From JBDIAG01 sp963835085 (GTDB taxonomy: Bacteria > Actinomycetota > Actinomycetes > Actinomycetales > CAWJMD01), in the NCBI GenBank assembly GCA_963835085.1, contig CAWIED010000001.1:1736001-1800000 (forward strand): a DNA stretch of 64,000 nt. The letters are read 5' to 3'. Positions 52,469 to 60,035 of this stretch are shown here, in pieces. Below the pieces are notes generated by a model. It saw only the letters and a program-made list of their open reading frames with translations, searched no databases and was not told the origin of the DNA. Numbering within the stretch: the first letter of the stretch is position 1; each line of letters starts with the position of its first letter. The position numbers were made by a program, and so were the translations under genes.

Positions 52469-53053
52469 TCAGTGACTGGCGTATAGCTTGTGCTTGGCGA
52501 TGTACTGCACCACGCCGTCGGGCACGAGATACCAAACCGGCTCTGAGCACGCCACTCGTTCACGGCAGTTCGTGGAGGAGATCGCCATGGCCGGCACCTC
52601 GAGCAGGCTGAGCCGGTCGGCCGGCAGACCTGTGCCGGTCAACACGTGGCCCGGCCGGGTGACACCGACGAAATGCGCCAGCCGCCACAGTTCGTCCACG
52701 TCTTTCCAGCTGAGAATCTGCGCCAGAGCGTCGGCGCCGGTGATGAAGTAGAGGTCGTCGTCAGGGCGTTGGGCGCGCAGGTCGCGCAACGTGTCGATCG
52801 TGTACGTGGGCCCAGGACGATCGATGTCGACCCGGCTCACCGTGAACCGAGGGTTCGACGCCGTCGCGATCACGGTCATGAGGTAGCGGTGCTCCGCCTC
52901 GCTCACCCCTTGGTCGTCCTTCTGCCACGGTCGACCGGTAGGCACGAACACCACCTCGTCGAGGCTGTACCTCGACGCAACCTCGCTGGCGGCCACCAAG
53001 TGGCCATGGTGAATCGGGTCGAACGTGCCACCCATCACCCCGATTCGGGCCAC
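52469..53053 (-). CDS. nadD: Nicotinate-nucleotide adenylyltransferase
   Basis: A 194-residue enzyme making NaAD from nicotinate mononucleotide and ATP. The nucleotidyltransferase motif is GVMGGTFDPIHHGHLVAASEVA, the substrate region FVPTGRPWQK, and the second ATP motif is ISSTNCRERV near the C-terminus (usual ISSTxIR). Start ATG 53053 follows GTGGCCCGAAT context with short spacing to the small membrane protein stop at 53060. Cys in place of Ile in SSTNCR is a mild deviation. Confidence 0.95.
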   Translation of the reverse strand: MARIGVMGGTFDPIHHGHLVAASEVASRYSLDEVVFVPTGRPWQKDDQGVSEAEHRYLMTVIATASNPRFTVSRVDIDRPGPTYTIDTLRDLRAQRPDDDLYFITGADALAQILSWKDVDELWRLAHFVGVTRPGHVLTGTGLPADRLSLLEVPAMAISSTNCRERVACSEPVWYLVPDGVVQYIAKHKLYASH

Positions 53054-53059
53054 GGAGCC

Positions 53060-53227
53060 TCAGTCGTGCCGCGAGCCCACGCTCTTGAACGAGAACGTGA
53101 TCAGCAGCAGCACAGCCCAGATCACGAGAGAAGTGATGCCGAACGCGAGCGGGGCCATGGGCAGCGAGTTGGTGTGCTCGGCCGCCGGTTCTGCGGCCAA
53201 AGCCACCGCAGCCAGGGTGTACGACAT
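53060..53227 (-). CDS. 55-residue membrane protein, actinobacterial
   Basis: MSYTLAAVALAAEPAAEHTNSL begins the protein, followed by one membrane helix (FGITSLVIWAVLLLITFSF) and the basic tail KSVGSRHD. ATG 53227 has GAGGAG nine bases upstream. It lies between the methyltransferase and nadD on the same strand. Small proteins of this layout occur near nadD in other actinobacteria. Function unknown. Confidence 0.8.
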   Translation of the reverse strand: MSYTLAAVALAAEPAAEHTNSLPMAPLAFGITSLVIWAVLLLITFSFKSVGSRHD

Positions 53228-53284
53228 CGTGAACTCCTCAAGACGGCTACCGCGAGAATGACAGCACCAGAATCTACACGGGTG

Positions 53285-53902
53285 TCAGGCCGCAGTCATG
53301 ATGGCGACGAGGAAGTCGCTATCCCTTTCGAACGGGCGCAGACTCCAGGTGGAGAACCGCGACTCCATCCTGAGACCGGCCTCGGCCGCGTCGGCGGCAA
53401 ACTCCTCGAACGCGTAGTCGCGTCCGGCCCCGAAGCCCACGACCGCGCGCCCCTGGAGAGCAAGATGCGCGGCGAACCGTTGCAGCACCGGCACCCGCGT
53501 GGCGGGCGCCACGAAGGTCAGGACGTTGCCCGCACACACGATGACGTCGAAACGCTCCGCAAGGTGCAACTCCGAAAGGTCGCCCACCAGCCAGGTCGGC
53601 CCGGGATAGTCAGCCTCGGCCGCCTCGATCAGCACCGGATCGACGTCCACTCCCACCACCGTGTGCCCCGCGCCGTGCAGATAACCCCCAAGCCGGCCCG
53701 GGCCGCAGCCCGCGTCGAGCACTCGAGAGCCGCGCTCGAGCATGGCGTCGATCAGCCGGGCCTCCCCGACGATGTCGACGCCGTCGGCGGCCAGCTTGCG
53801 AAAGCGTTCCACGTACCAAGTGGAATGCCCCGGATTCGCGGCGACCTGCTGTTCCCACAGGCTCGGCTGCCGGTCGGCCCGCGGTTGTGACGACCCGCTC
53901 AC
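53285..53902 (-). CDS. Class I SAM-dependent methyltransferase
   Basis: A 205-residue methyltransferase: WYVERFRKLAADGVDIVGEARLIDAMLERGSRVLDAGCGPGRLGGYLHGAGHTVVGVDVDPVLIEAA contains motif I (LDAGCGPG) and the acidic ribose-binding residue VDVD. GTG 53902 overlaps the proA stop as GTGA, so it is translated with proA. Substrate unknown; no link to proline synthesis is evident beyond operon membership. Confidence 0.9.
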   Translation of the reverse strand: MSGSSQPRADRQPSLWEQQVAANPGHSTWYVERFRKLAADGVDIVGEARLIDAMLERGSRVLDAGCGPGRLGGYLHGAGHTVVGVDVDPVLIEAAEADYPGPTWLVGDLSELHLAERFDVIVCAGNVLTFVAPATRVPVLQRFAAHLALQGRAVVGFGAGRDYAFEEFAADAAEAGLRMESRFSTWSLRPFERDSDFLVAIMTAA

Positions 53903-55272
53903 GAGCGCACGTGACCGGTGCCGTGCACGATCCACCGAGTGGTGGTCAGCTCGCTGAGCCCCATCGGGCCCCGGGCGTGCAGTTTCTGGGTGGAGATGCC
54001 GATCTCCGCCCCGAGCCCGAGCATGCCGCCGTCGGTGAAGCGAGTTGACGCATTGACCATGATCGCGGCCGAGTCGGCCTCTGCCGCAAAGCGATCGGCG
54101 CTCTCCAGACTGGCGGTGACGATCGCCTCGGTGTGCCCGCTCGACCAGCGCCGAATGTGCTCCAGCGCCGCGTCGAGGTCGTCGACGACGCCCACGGCAA
54201 CCTCCAGAGCGAGATACTCCCGGCCCCAGTCGTCATCGGTTGCGGCCTCGACGTGAATGCCGAGCGAGGCCGCCACCGCAGCCGCGCGATCGTCGGCGTG
54301 CAGCACAACTCCCGCGTCGTGCAGGTCGCGCAGCACGTCGCCCAGCAGTCCACTCTCGACCTGGTCGGCGTGGACGAGGATCGTCTCGGCGGCGTTGCAC
54401 ACCCCCACCCGATGCGTCTTAGAGTTCAGCACGATGGCGCGAGCCATGTCGGGATCGGCCGAGGCATCGAGATAGACGTGGCAGTTGCCCACCCCGGTCT
54501 CGATGACGGGCACGGTCGAGTTCTTCACGACGGCCTGAATGAGCCCGGCTCCCCCGCGTGGAATCAGGACGTCCACCAGCCCACGCGCACCCATCAAGGC
54601 GGTGGCGCCGGCGCGGCCGTAGCCGTCGACGGTGGCCACCAGATCGGCCGGCAGACCGGCGCTCTCCAGCGCCGATCTGATCACTGCCACCACGACGGCA
54701 TTGGTCTCTTCGGCGGCCGAGCCGCCCCGCAACAGCACCGCGTTACCGGCCTTGAGCGCCAGCGTGGCCGCGTCGACCGTCACATTCGGGCGGGCTTCGT
54801 AGATCATGCCCACGACACCCATCGGAACTCGAATCTGATTGAGTCGCAACCCGTTAGGAAGCCGCTGACCACGTACGACCTCGCCCACCGGGTCAGGCAG
54901 CGAGACCACCTCGCGCACCGCAGCGGCGATGCCGGCGATGCGCTCGTAGGTGAGCAGCAGTCGATCGAGCAGCCCGACGCTCATGCCTGCTGCCCGCTCG
55001 CGCTCCACATCTACCGCGTTGGCCCGCACAATCTCGGCCGATGCCTGCACCAGCGCGTCGGCGATGGCCTCCAGGGCAGCATTCTTCTCCGCGGTGGTCG
55101 CCGCCGCCAGGGCGCGTGAGGCGTTCCGCGCTTTCCGAGCAAGGTCGTGGACGCCCGCTTCGGCCGCGTTCGCCGGCTTGCCACCAGCGGCGCCCTCAGG
55201 GTCGGCAGCACGAGACCCCGGATCGGCGGACACAGGTCCAGCGGACGGGCTCACATCGACGGGGGCACTCAT
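53899..55272 (-). CDS. proA: Glutamate-5-semialdehyde dehydrogenase
   Basis: A 457-residue enzyme reducing gamma-glutamyl phosphate to glutamate semialdehyde in proline synthesis. Hallmarks: GLRLNQIRVPMGVVGMIYEARPNVTVDAATLALKAGNAVLLRGG, catalytic Cys in HRVGVCNAAETILVH, and FTDGGMLGLGAEIGISTQKLHARGPMGL. ATG 55272 gives an N-terminal extension of about 45 residues over E. coli ProA, common in actinobacteria. proB lies upstream but is separated by a hypothetical gene and a 567-bp repeat region. Confidence 0.96.
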   Translation of the reverse strand: MSAPVDVSPSAGPVSADPGSRAADPEGAAGGKPANAAEAGVHDLARKARNASRALAAATTAEKNAALEAIADALVQASAEIVRANAVDVERERAAGMSVGLLDRLLLTYERIAGIAAAVREVVSLPDPVGEVVRGQRLPNGLRLNQIRVPMGVVGMIYEARPNVTVDAATLALKAGNAVLLRGGSAAEETNAVVVAVIRSALESAGLPADLVATVDGYGRAGATALMGARGLVDVLIPRGGAGLIQAVVKNSTVPVIETGVGNCHVYLDASADPDMARAIVLNSKTHRVGVCNAAETILVHADQVESGLLGDVLRDLHDAGVVLHADDRAAAVAASLGIHVEAATDDDWGREYLALEVAVGVVDDLDAALEHIRRWSSGHTEAIVTASLESADRFAAEADSAAIMVNASTRFTDGGMLGLGAEIGISTQKLHARGPMGLSELTTTRWIVHGTGHVRS

Positions 55273-55326
55273 ACCGACCAGGGTAGTTGAGCGCGAGAAC
55301 ACTCAGCCGGCGTCTCGCCTCCAATT

Positions 55327-55771
55327 GATGATCTATTCCCCAGGGGGGCGGGTGTCTGCGTGGCGTGCTGATCCCGGGGATGCCGGGGCTGGATCGAGTG
55401 AGGTCGTCGGACTGTGACGTTGTGCGCTGGTAGGTCACCAAGGTGGCCATAGCTGGGCGAAGAACGTGACAGGGGGACGCGTGATCGCGGTCAAGGGGCA
55501 GATGGTTGGGCCAACGCGTCCGCGAGGTCACCGGGTGACCGGTTGCGGTTCCCGGCGCTGGATGTCCAGAATCCGGCTCCAGCGATGCAGCCGGCTCGGG
55601 TCTTGTGCTCAGCCGACCCTCATCGGCCAGCACTGGCGCCGGATTCCGGACACCACCCGGGCCTGACCCCGAACAAAGGCCTCACGCCCACCGCGACCAG
55701 CTGGCACAACGAACCCACCATCCGCCGCACACTCACCACCCACGACCACTGACGTCTTGGAATAGATCATC
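55327..55771. mobile_element. Possible insertion-element remnant bounded by 13-bp inverted repeats
   Basis: GATGATCTATTCC (55327-55339) and GGAATAGATCATC (55759-55771) are a perfect inverted pair 445 bases apart in the 597-bp gap between proA and the upstream gene. The interior has no intact ORF and includes repeat B copy 2. Size and ends resemble an eroded IS or MITE. No target duplication was found, so the call is tentative. Confidence 0.4.
55414..55470. repeat. Interspersed palindromic repeat B, copy 2
   Basis: Inverted relative to the copy at 31701-31757. Shares TAGGTCACCAAGGTGGCCA-like centre and the GGGCGAAGAACGTGAC arm; the other arm (GTGACGTTGTGCGC) has diverged. Two copies about 24 kb apart in intergenic DNA. 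Confidence 0.65.
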
Positions 55772-55869
55772 TGGTGGTCAGCCCCGGAGCGTTTGGCACC
55801 GGTGGGGCGGTCGTGGGCGTTCTGGGGCTTGAGTGATGCCAGAAGGGGCGAATGCCACGCGTCTGGCAC

Positions 55870-56259
55870 TCAGAAGGGCCGGACGTCTCCGGTCACGGTC
55901 ATGTGCGGCTCACCCGAGCCACGCACCAGGAACGTCTCTCGTTCAAGCACCTCGAGACCCGTGGTGCGCCAGTCGGGCAGACCAGCGTCGCCACGGTGAT
56001 CGCTCCACATCCGCAGCGCCATCGCCGCTACGTCGTCGAGGTCGTCCGCCTCGTCCCAGTAGCTCACCTCGGCATGGCTCGAGTCGTAGCGGATCGAGGT
56101 GAGAAAGGGCGACTGCTGCGCCAACCGGCGGAACGCCTTCGCGATCAAGGGCTTGGCAACCGACGGTCCAGCTACGGTGAGCCGCACGTGCCACAGCCCT
56201 GGCTGGGGCTCCCGCTCCGAGTCGCTGACGCGGAGCGGGGTCGGCGGGCCATCAGTCAC
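55870..56259 (-). CDS. Conserved hypothetical protein next to proB
   Basis: 129 residues: PGLWHVRLTVAGPSVAKPLIAKAFRRLAQQSPFLTSIRYDSSHAEVSYWDEADDLDDVAAMALRMWSDHRGDAGLPDWRTTGLEVLERETF. No membrane segments or known catalytic motifs. The start at 56259 is 43 bases after the proB stop, on the same strand. Codon pattern and its place in the operon support a real gene. I do not recognise a function. Confidence 0.75.
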   Translation of the reverse strand: MTDGPPTPLRVSDSEREPQPGLWHVRLTVAGPSVAKPLIAKAFRRLAQQSPFLTSIRYDSSHAEVSYWDEADDLDDVAAMALRMWSDHRGDAGLPDWRTTGLEVLERETFLVRGSGEPHMTVTGDVRPF

Positions 56260-56301
56260 GTGCGCGTCGCCTCCAAGGAGTGGCCAACAGGTCGCTGGAC
56301 A

Positions 56302-57447
56302 TCACGGCACGAGCACGGCCATGACGTCACGGTGCACGAGTTCGCGGCCGTAGGCGGAGCCGAACTCCGCAACCAGGTCGCCGCTCGACTTTCCGAGCAT
56401 GCCGGGAACGTCGTACGAGGAATAGTTGACCAGCCCCCGGGCGACCGTGTGGCCGTTTTCGTCGCATAGGTCAATCGGATCACCCTCCTCGAACGACCCG
56501 TCGACGCCGATCACCCCAGCGGCCAGTAGCGACGCGCCCTTTCGGGTGATCGCCCGTACCGCTCCGGCGTCGAGCACCAGTCGAGCGTGGGGTTCGGCGG
56601 CGTGCGCCAGCCACAACAGCCGGGTGGGTACCCGGCGCCCGGTGCGGTCGAACCAGGTACCCACTTCGGCGCCGCTGAGGGCCAGTGCGGCCTGCTCGGT
56701 GTTGGTAAGCAAGGTGGCGATGCCCGACGACGTTGCCATCCGCGCTGCTTGCACCTTGGTGACCATGCCGCCCGTGCCGACTCCTGCCGAACCTACCGAT
56801 CCGATCTGCACACCGTCGAGGTCGGTGGGCGCGACCACCCGGGCGATGCGCCGGGTTCCCGGCCTGCTGGGCGGCCCGTCGTAGAGCGCGTCGACGTCCG
56901 AGAGCAGCAACAGCAGGTCGGCATGCACGAGGTGCGCCACCAGGGCTGCCAGCCGGTCGTTGTCACCCAGCCGGATCTCCTGGGTGGCCACCGTGTCGTT
57001 CTCATTGACGATGGGCACCACACCCAGCTGCAGCAGCCGGTACAAGGTGCGCTGGGCGTTGCGGTAGTGCTGACGCCGCACCATGTCGTCAGCCGTCAGC
57101 AGCACCTGCCCGACCCGCAACTGATGCGCGCCGAACGCGCGGGCGTAGTGCGCCAGCAATAGCCCCTGCCCGACGCTCGCCGCCGCCTGCTGGGTCGCCA
57201 GGTCGGACGGCCGCTTGGCCAGCCCCAGCGGGGCCAGCCCTGCCGCGATCGCCCCCGACGAGACCAGCACCACCTCGCGGCCCTGCGCGCGGCGCTCGGC
57301 AAGCACGTTCACGAGCGCCGTGAGCCGGGCCGCGTCGATGCCACCCGCAGCGGACGTCAACGATGACGACCCCACCTTGACCACTACCCGGTGCGCTGTG
57401 GCGAGCTCGGCGAGCGGGTCAGCGCTGGTGAGCGAATGCCCGCTCAC
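56302..57447 (-). CDS. proB: Glutamate 5-kinase
   Basis: A 381-residue kinase making gamma-glutamyl phosphate, first step of proline synthesis. The kinase domain has VVVKVGSSSLTSAAGGID, EVVLVSSGAIAAGLAPLGL, PIVNENDTVAT and GTGGMVTKVQAARMATSSGI. A C-terminal PUA domain (RAITRKGASLLAAGVIGVDGSFEEGDPIDLCDENGHTVARGLVNYSS) follows. Start ATG overlaps the obgE stop (ATGA). Confidence 0.97.
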   Translation of the reverse strand: MSGHSLTSADPLAELATAHRVVVKVGSSSLTSAAGGIDAARLTALVNVLAERRAQGREVVLVSSGAIAAGLAPLGLAKRPSDLATQQAAASVGQGLLLAHYARAFGAHQLRVGQVLLTADDMVRRQHYRNAQRTLYRLLQLGVVPIVNENDTVATQEIRLGDNDRLAALVAHLVHADLLLLLSDVDALYDGPPSRPGTRRIARVVAPTDLDGVQIGSVGSAGVGTGGMVTKVQAARMATSSGIATLLTNTEQAALALSGAEVGTWFDRTGRRVPTRLLWLAHAAEPHARLVLDAGAVRAITRKGASLLAAGVIGVDGSFEEGDPIDLCDENGHTVARGLVNYSSYDVPGMLGKSSGDLVAEFGSAYGRELVHRDVMAVLVP

Positions 57448-59051
57448 CGCTCACCTTCGTCGTCGGTCGACTCCGGTGCGGCTGCCTCCTCCGGATCAGA
57501 CCCCAACGGCTCTGCCCTGGGCACCTCATAGTCGGGATCGGTCCATAGTCCCGCCCGCCGCTCGGCGGCCAGCTCGTCGCGGGCGGCGTCCTTCGCGGCT
57601 CGTCGATCGAGGTGCTCTGCCCTACGTTCGGCACGCGAGGCTCGGTTGTGCTCGAGCAGGCGCGGGTCGCCGCCGCGCGGACCACCGAGATGTTCGGCTC
57701 CCGAGACCAGAGTCGGCTCCCAGTCGAAGACCACGGCATTGCTGGGAGGCCCGATGAGCACGGTGGACCCCGACACGGCGCCCGCCTTGAGCAGCTGATC
57801 CTCGACGCCCAGCCTCGCCAACCGGTCGGCGAGGTAGCCAACGGCCTCGTCGTTGGAGAAATCGGTCTGGCGCACCCACCGCTCAGGCTTGACCCCGCGG
57901 ATCCGGTAGGCCTTCTCCCCCATGCGTTCCGGGTCGCCTTCTACCTTCACGGTGAAACCGGCGTCGTCGACCGCCGTCGGACGCAACACGGTGCGAGTCG
58001 GCTCCAGGACGGCGGTGTCGGCGCGTGCCTGCGCCACCATGTTCGCCATGGCGAACGTCAGTCCGCGCAAGCCTTCCCGGCTGGCCGTGGAGATCTCGAA
58101 GACCTGATAGCCCTTCTCCTCCAACACCGGTCGCACCAGGTCGGCCAGGTCGCGGGCGTCGGGCACGTCGATCTTGTTGAGCGCCACGATGCGCGGGCGC
58201 TCGGTGAGCGGCACGGCCTCGCCGGTGCTGTCGAGATCCACCTGGTAGGCCGCCAGCTCCGCCTCGATCACCTCGAGGTCAGTGATCGGGTCGCGTCCTG
58301 GATCGAGCGTGGCGCAGTCGAGCACATGAACGATGCCCGCGCACCGCTCCACATGCCGCAGGAACTCCAGGCCGAGGCCCTTGCCCTGCGAGGCTCCCGG
58401 GATCAGCCCGGGCACGTCGGCGACCGTAAAGCGCACGTCACCGGCCTCCACCACGCCCAGGTTCGGGATCAGGGTGGTGAACGGGTAGTCGGCGATCTTG
58501 GGCCGGGCGGCGGAGATCACCGCGATGAGGCTCGACTTGCCCGCGCTGGGGTAGCCGACGAGAGCCACGTCGGCCACCGACTTGAGCTCCAGGACGATGT
58601 CCTGACTCTCCCCCGGCTCTCCCAGCAGCGCGAAGCCTGGCGCCTTTCGGCGCGGACTCGCCAGCGCCGCGTTGCCCAAGCCGCCCCGACCACCCTGCGC
58701 GATCACCAGCCGGGTGCCCGCCCCCACGAGGTCGGCCAGCACCTCACCGTCGGCGCTCTTGACGATGGTGCCGCTGGGCACCGCGAGCTCGATGTCGGAG
58801 CCGTTCTTGCCGTGCCGCATGCCGCCCTCACCCTGCGACCCGCGCTGGGCGCTGCGGTGCGGGCTGTGGTGGTACTCCAGCAAGGTCGTGGTGGACGGAT
58901 CAACCACGAGCACCACGTCGCCGCCACGGCCCCCATTGCCACCGTCGGGCCCGCCCAGTGGCTTGAACTTCTCCCGGTGCACCGAGGCGCAGCCGTTGCC
59001 GCCGTCTCCGGCAGCGACGAAGAGGTTCACCCGGTCGACGAATCGCGACAT
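57444..59051 (-). CDS. obgE: GTPase ObgE/CgtA
   Basis: A 535-residue ribosome-associated GTPase. Glycine-rich Obg fold (FVDRVNLFVAAGDGGNGCASVHREKFKPLGGPDGGNGGRGGDV), G domain with P-loop GYPSAGKSSL, G2/G3 FTTLIPNLGVV and DVPGLIPGASQGKGLG, NKID; then the OCT domain (VKVEGDPERMGEKAYRIRGVKPERWVRQTDFSNDEAVGYLADRL) and an acidic C-terminal tail. It follows rpmA after a strong hairpin. Confidence 0.97.
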   Translation of the reverse strand: MSRFVDRVNLFVAAGDGGNGCASVHREKFKPLGGPDGGNGGRGGDVVLVVDPSTTTLLEYHHSPHRSAQRGSQGEGGMRHGKNGSDIELAVPSGTIVKSADGEVLADLVGAGTRLVIAQGGRGGLGNAALASPRRKAPGFALLGEPGESQDIVLELKSVADVALVGYPSAGKSSLIAVISAARPKIADYPFTTLIPNLGVVEAGDVRFTVADVPGLIPGASQGKGLGLEFLRHVERCAGIVHVLDCATLDPGRDPITDLEVIEAELAAYQVDLDSTGEAVPLTERPRIVALNKIDVPDARDLADLVRPVLEEKGYQVFEISTASREGLRGLTFAMANMVAQARADTAVLEPTRTVLRPTAVDDAGFTVKVEGDPERMGEKAYRIRGVKPERWVRQTDFSNDEAVGYLADRLARLGVEDQLLKAGAVSGSTVLIGPPSNAVVFDWEPTLVSGAEHLGGPRGGDPRLLEHNRASRAERRAEHLDRRAAKDAARDELAAERRAGLWTDPDYEVPRAEPLGSDPEEAAAPESTDDEGER

Positions 59052-59087
59052 GTCTTTCCTTTGATGGAGTTCCTTTGTGACACACGA

Positions 59088-59118
59088 AAGGGGTGAGTCC
59101 GGCGCGGACTCACCCCTT
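59088..59118 (-). terminator. Hairpin between rpmA and obgE
   Basis: AAGGGGTGAGTCCG-GCG-CGGACTCACCCCTT: a perfect 14-bp stem with a 3-nt loop, 60 bases past rpmA and 37 bases before obgE. No strong T-run follows. It probably lowers read-through from the ribosomal protein genes into obgE-proB or protects the rplU-rpmA message. Confidence 0.7.
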
Positions 59119-59177
59119 CACGATGCCGACGTGCTGACCGGCCCGACGTCAGAGCGTGGACCGGGTAAGACAACTTC

Positions 59178-59429
59178 TCAGTCGGCGACGATGTTCACCG
59201 TGCGCCGGCCGCGACGGGTGCCGAACTGCACGGCGCCGGCGGCCAGGGCGAAGAGGGTGTCATCCTTACCGCGGCCGACGTTGACGCCCGGGTGGAAGTG
59301 AGTGCCACGCTGGCGGACGATGATCTCGCCGGCGTTGACCTCCTGGCCACCAAAGCGCTTGACGCCCAGACGCTGAGCGTTGGAGTCGCGGCCGTTGCGG
59401 GTGGAGCTGGCGCCCTTCTTGTGTGCCAT
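59178..59429 (-). CDS. rpmA: 50S ribosomal protein L27
   Basis: An 83-residue L27: MAHKKGASSTRNGRDSNAQRLGVKRFGGQEVNAGEIIVRQRGTHFHPGVNVGRGKDDTLFALAAGAVQF. All conserved positions are present. The second gene of the rplU-rpmA operon. Confidence 0.99.
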   Translation of the reverse strand: MAHKKGASSTRNGRDSNAQRLGVKRFGGQEVNAGEIIVRQRGTHFHPGVNVGRGKDDTLFALAAGAVQFGTRRGRRTVNIVAD

Positions 59430-59528
59430 GTCTGTTCTCCTCTGAAGAGTCTCGGGTTGGTGCTGCTGAGTCGCAGGTCTGGATCGCGCGCCTGCTGGCT
59501 CTCACCGGGCCTGCCGGTGGAGAAGGAC

Positions 59529-59837
59529 TCAGGCGCTGATGTCGGTGACCTTGATGCGGGTGAGCTTGGCGCGGTGGCCCTGCCGGCGGCGGTAGCCGGA
59601 CTTGTTCTTGTAGCGCAGGATCGTGATCTTGGGACCCTTGGTCTGATCGACGATCTCCGCACTTACCTTCACCTTGGCCAACGCATCTGCGTCGCTGGTG
59701 ATCTTCTCGCCGTCAACAAGCAGCACCGGGGTGAGCTCGATTGTGCTTCCGGCGTCGCTAACCACCCGGTCGACGGTCAGCACGTCACCGACGGCCACCT
59801 TCTCCTGCCGGCCACCAGCCCGAACGATCGCGTACAC
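59529..59837 (-). CDS. rplU: 50S ribosomal protein L21
   Basis: A 102-residue L21: VYAIVRAGGRQEKVAVGDVLTVDRV, TPVLLVDGEKITSDADALAKVKVSAEIVDQTKGPKITILRYKNKSGYRRRQGHRAKLTRIKV. GTG 59837 is chosen since it begins the conserved YAIVRAGGRQ and has AAGGTGG upstream; the longer frame would cross the promoter. First gene of rplU-rpmA. Confidence 0.98.
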   Translation of the reverse strand: MYAIVRAGGRQEKVAVGDVLTVDRVVSDAGSTIELTPVLLVDGEKITSDADALAKVKVSAEIVDQTKGPKITILRYKNKSGYRRRQGHRAKLTRIKVTDISA

Positions 59838-59950
59838 GCTGAAACCACCTTCGTCAGAATGAGACTGAATTGTGCGCCGCTCCGCCAAGGCCAGGCTGGC
59901 CAGCTGATCGGGCGCAACGTGATCGACGCGCCTAGACACGCCGACGAATA

Positions 59951-59980
59951 AGACTACGGACGCCATGCACCTTCGGTCAA
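59951..59980 (-). promoter_or_regulatory. Sigma-70-type promoter of rplU-rpmA
   Basis: TTGACC (59980-59975) and TAGTCT (59956-59951) with an 18-base spacer, about 115 bases before the rplU start. The leader in between could host L21 autoregulation, but no clear structure was identified. Confidence 0.6.
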
Positions 59981-60035
59981 ACCAACACGGCGACTCACGC
60001 CGGCTGACCACGAACGAGACCGAGGGCTGCCGACA

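Noticed and set aside
54133..55119. 328-codon plus-strand frame
   Set aside because: Antisense to proA.
57612..59096. 494-codon plus-strand frame
   Set aside because: Antisense to obgE.
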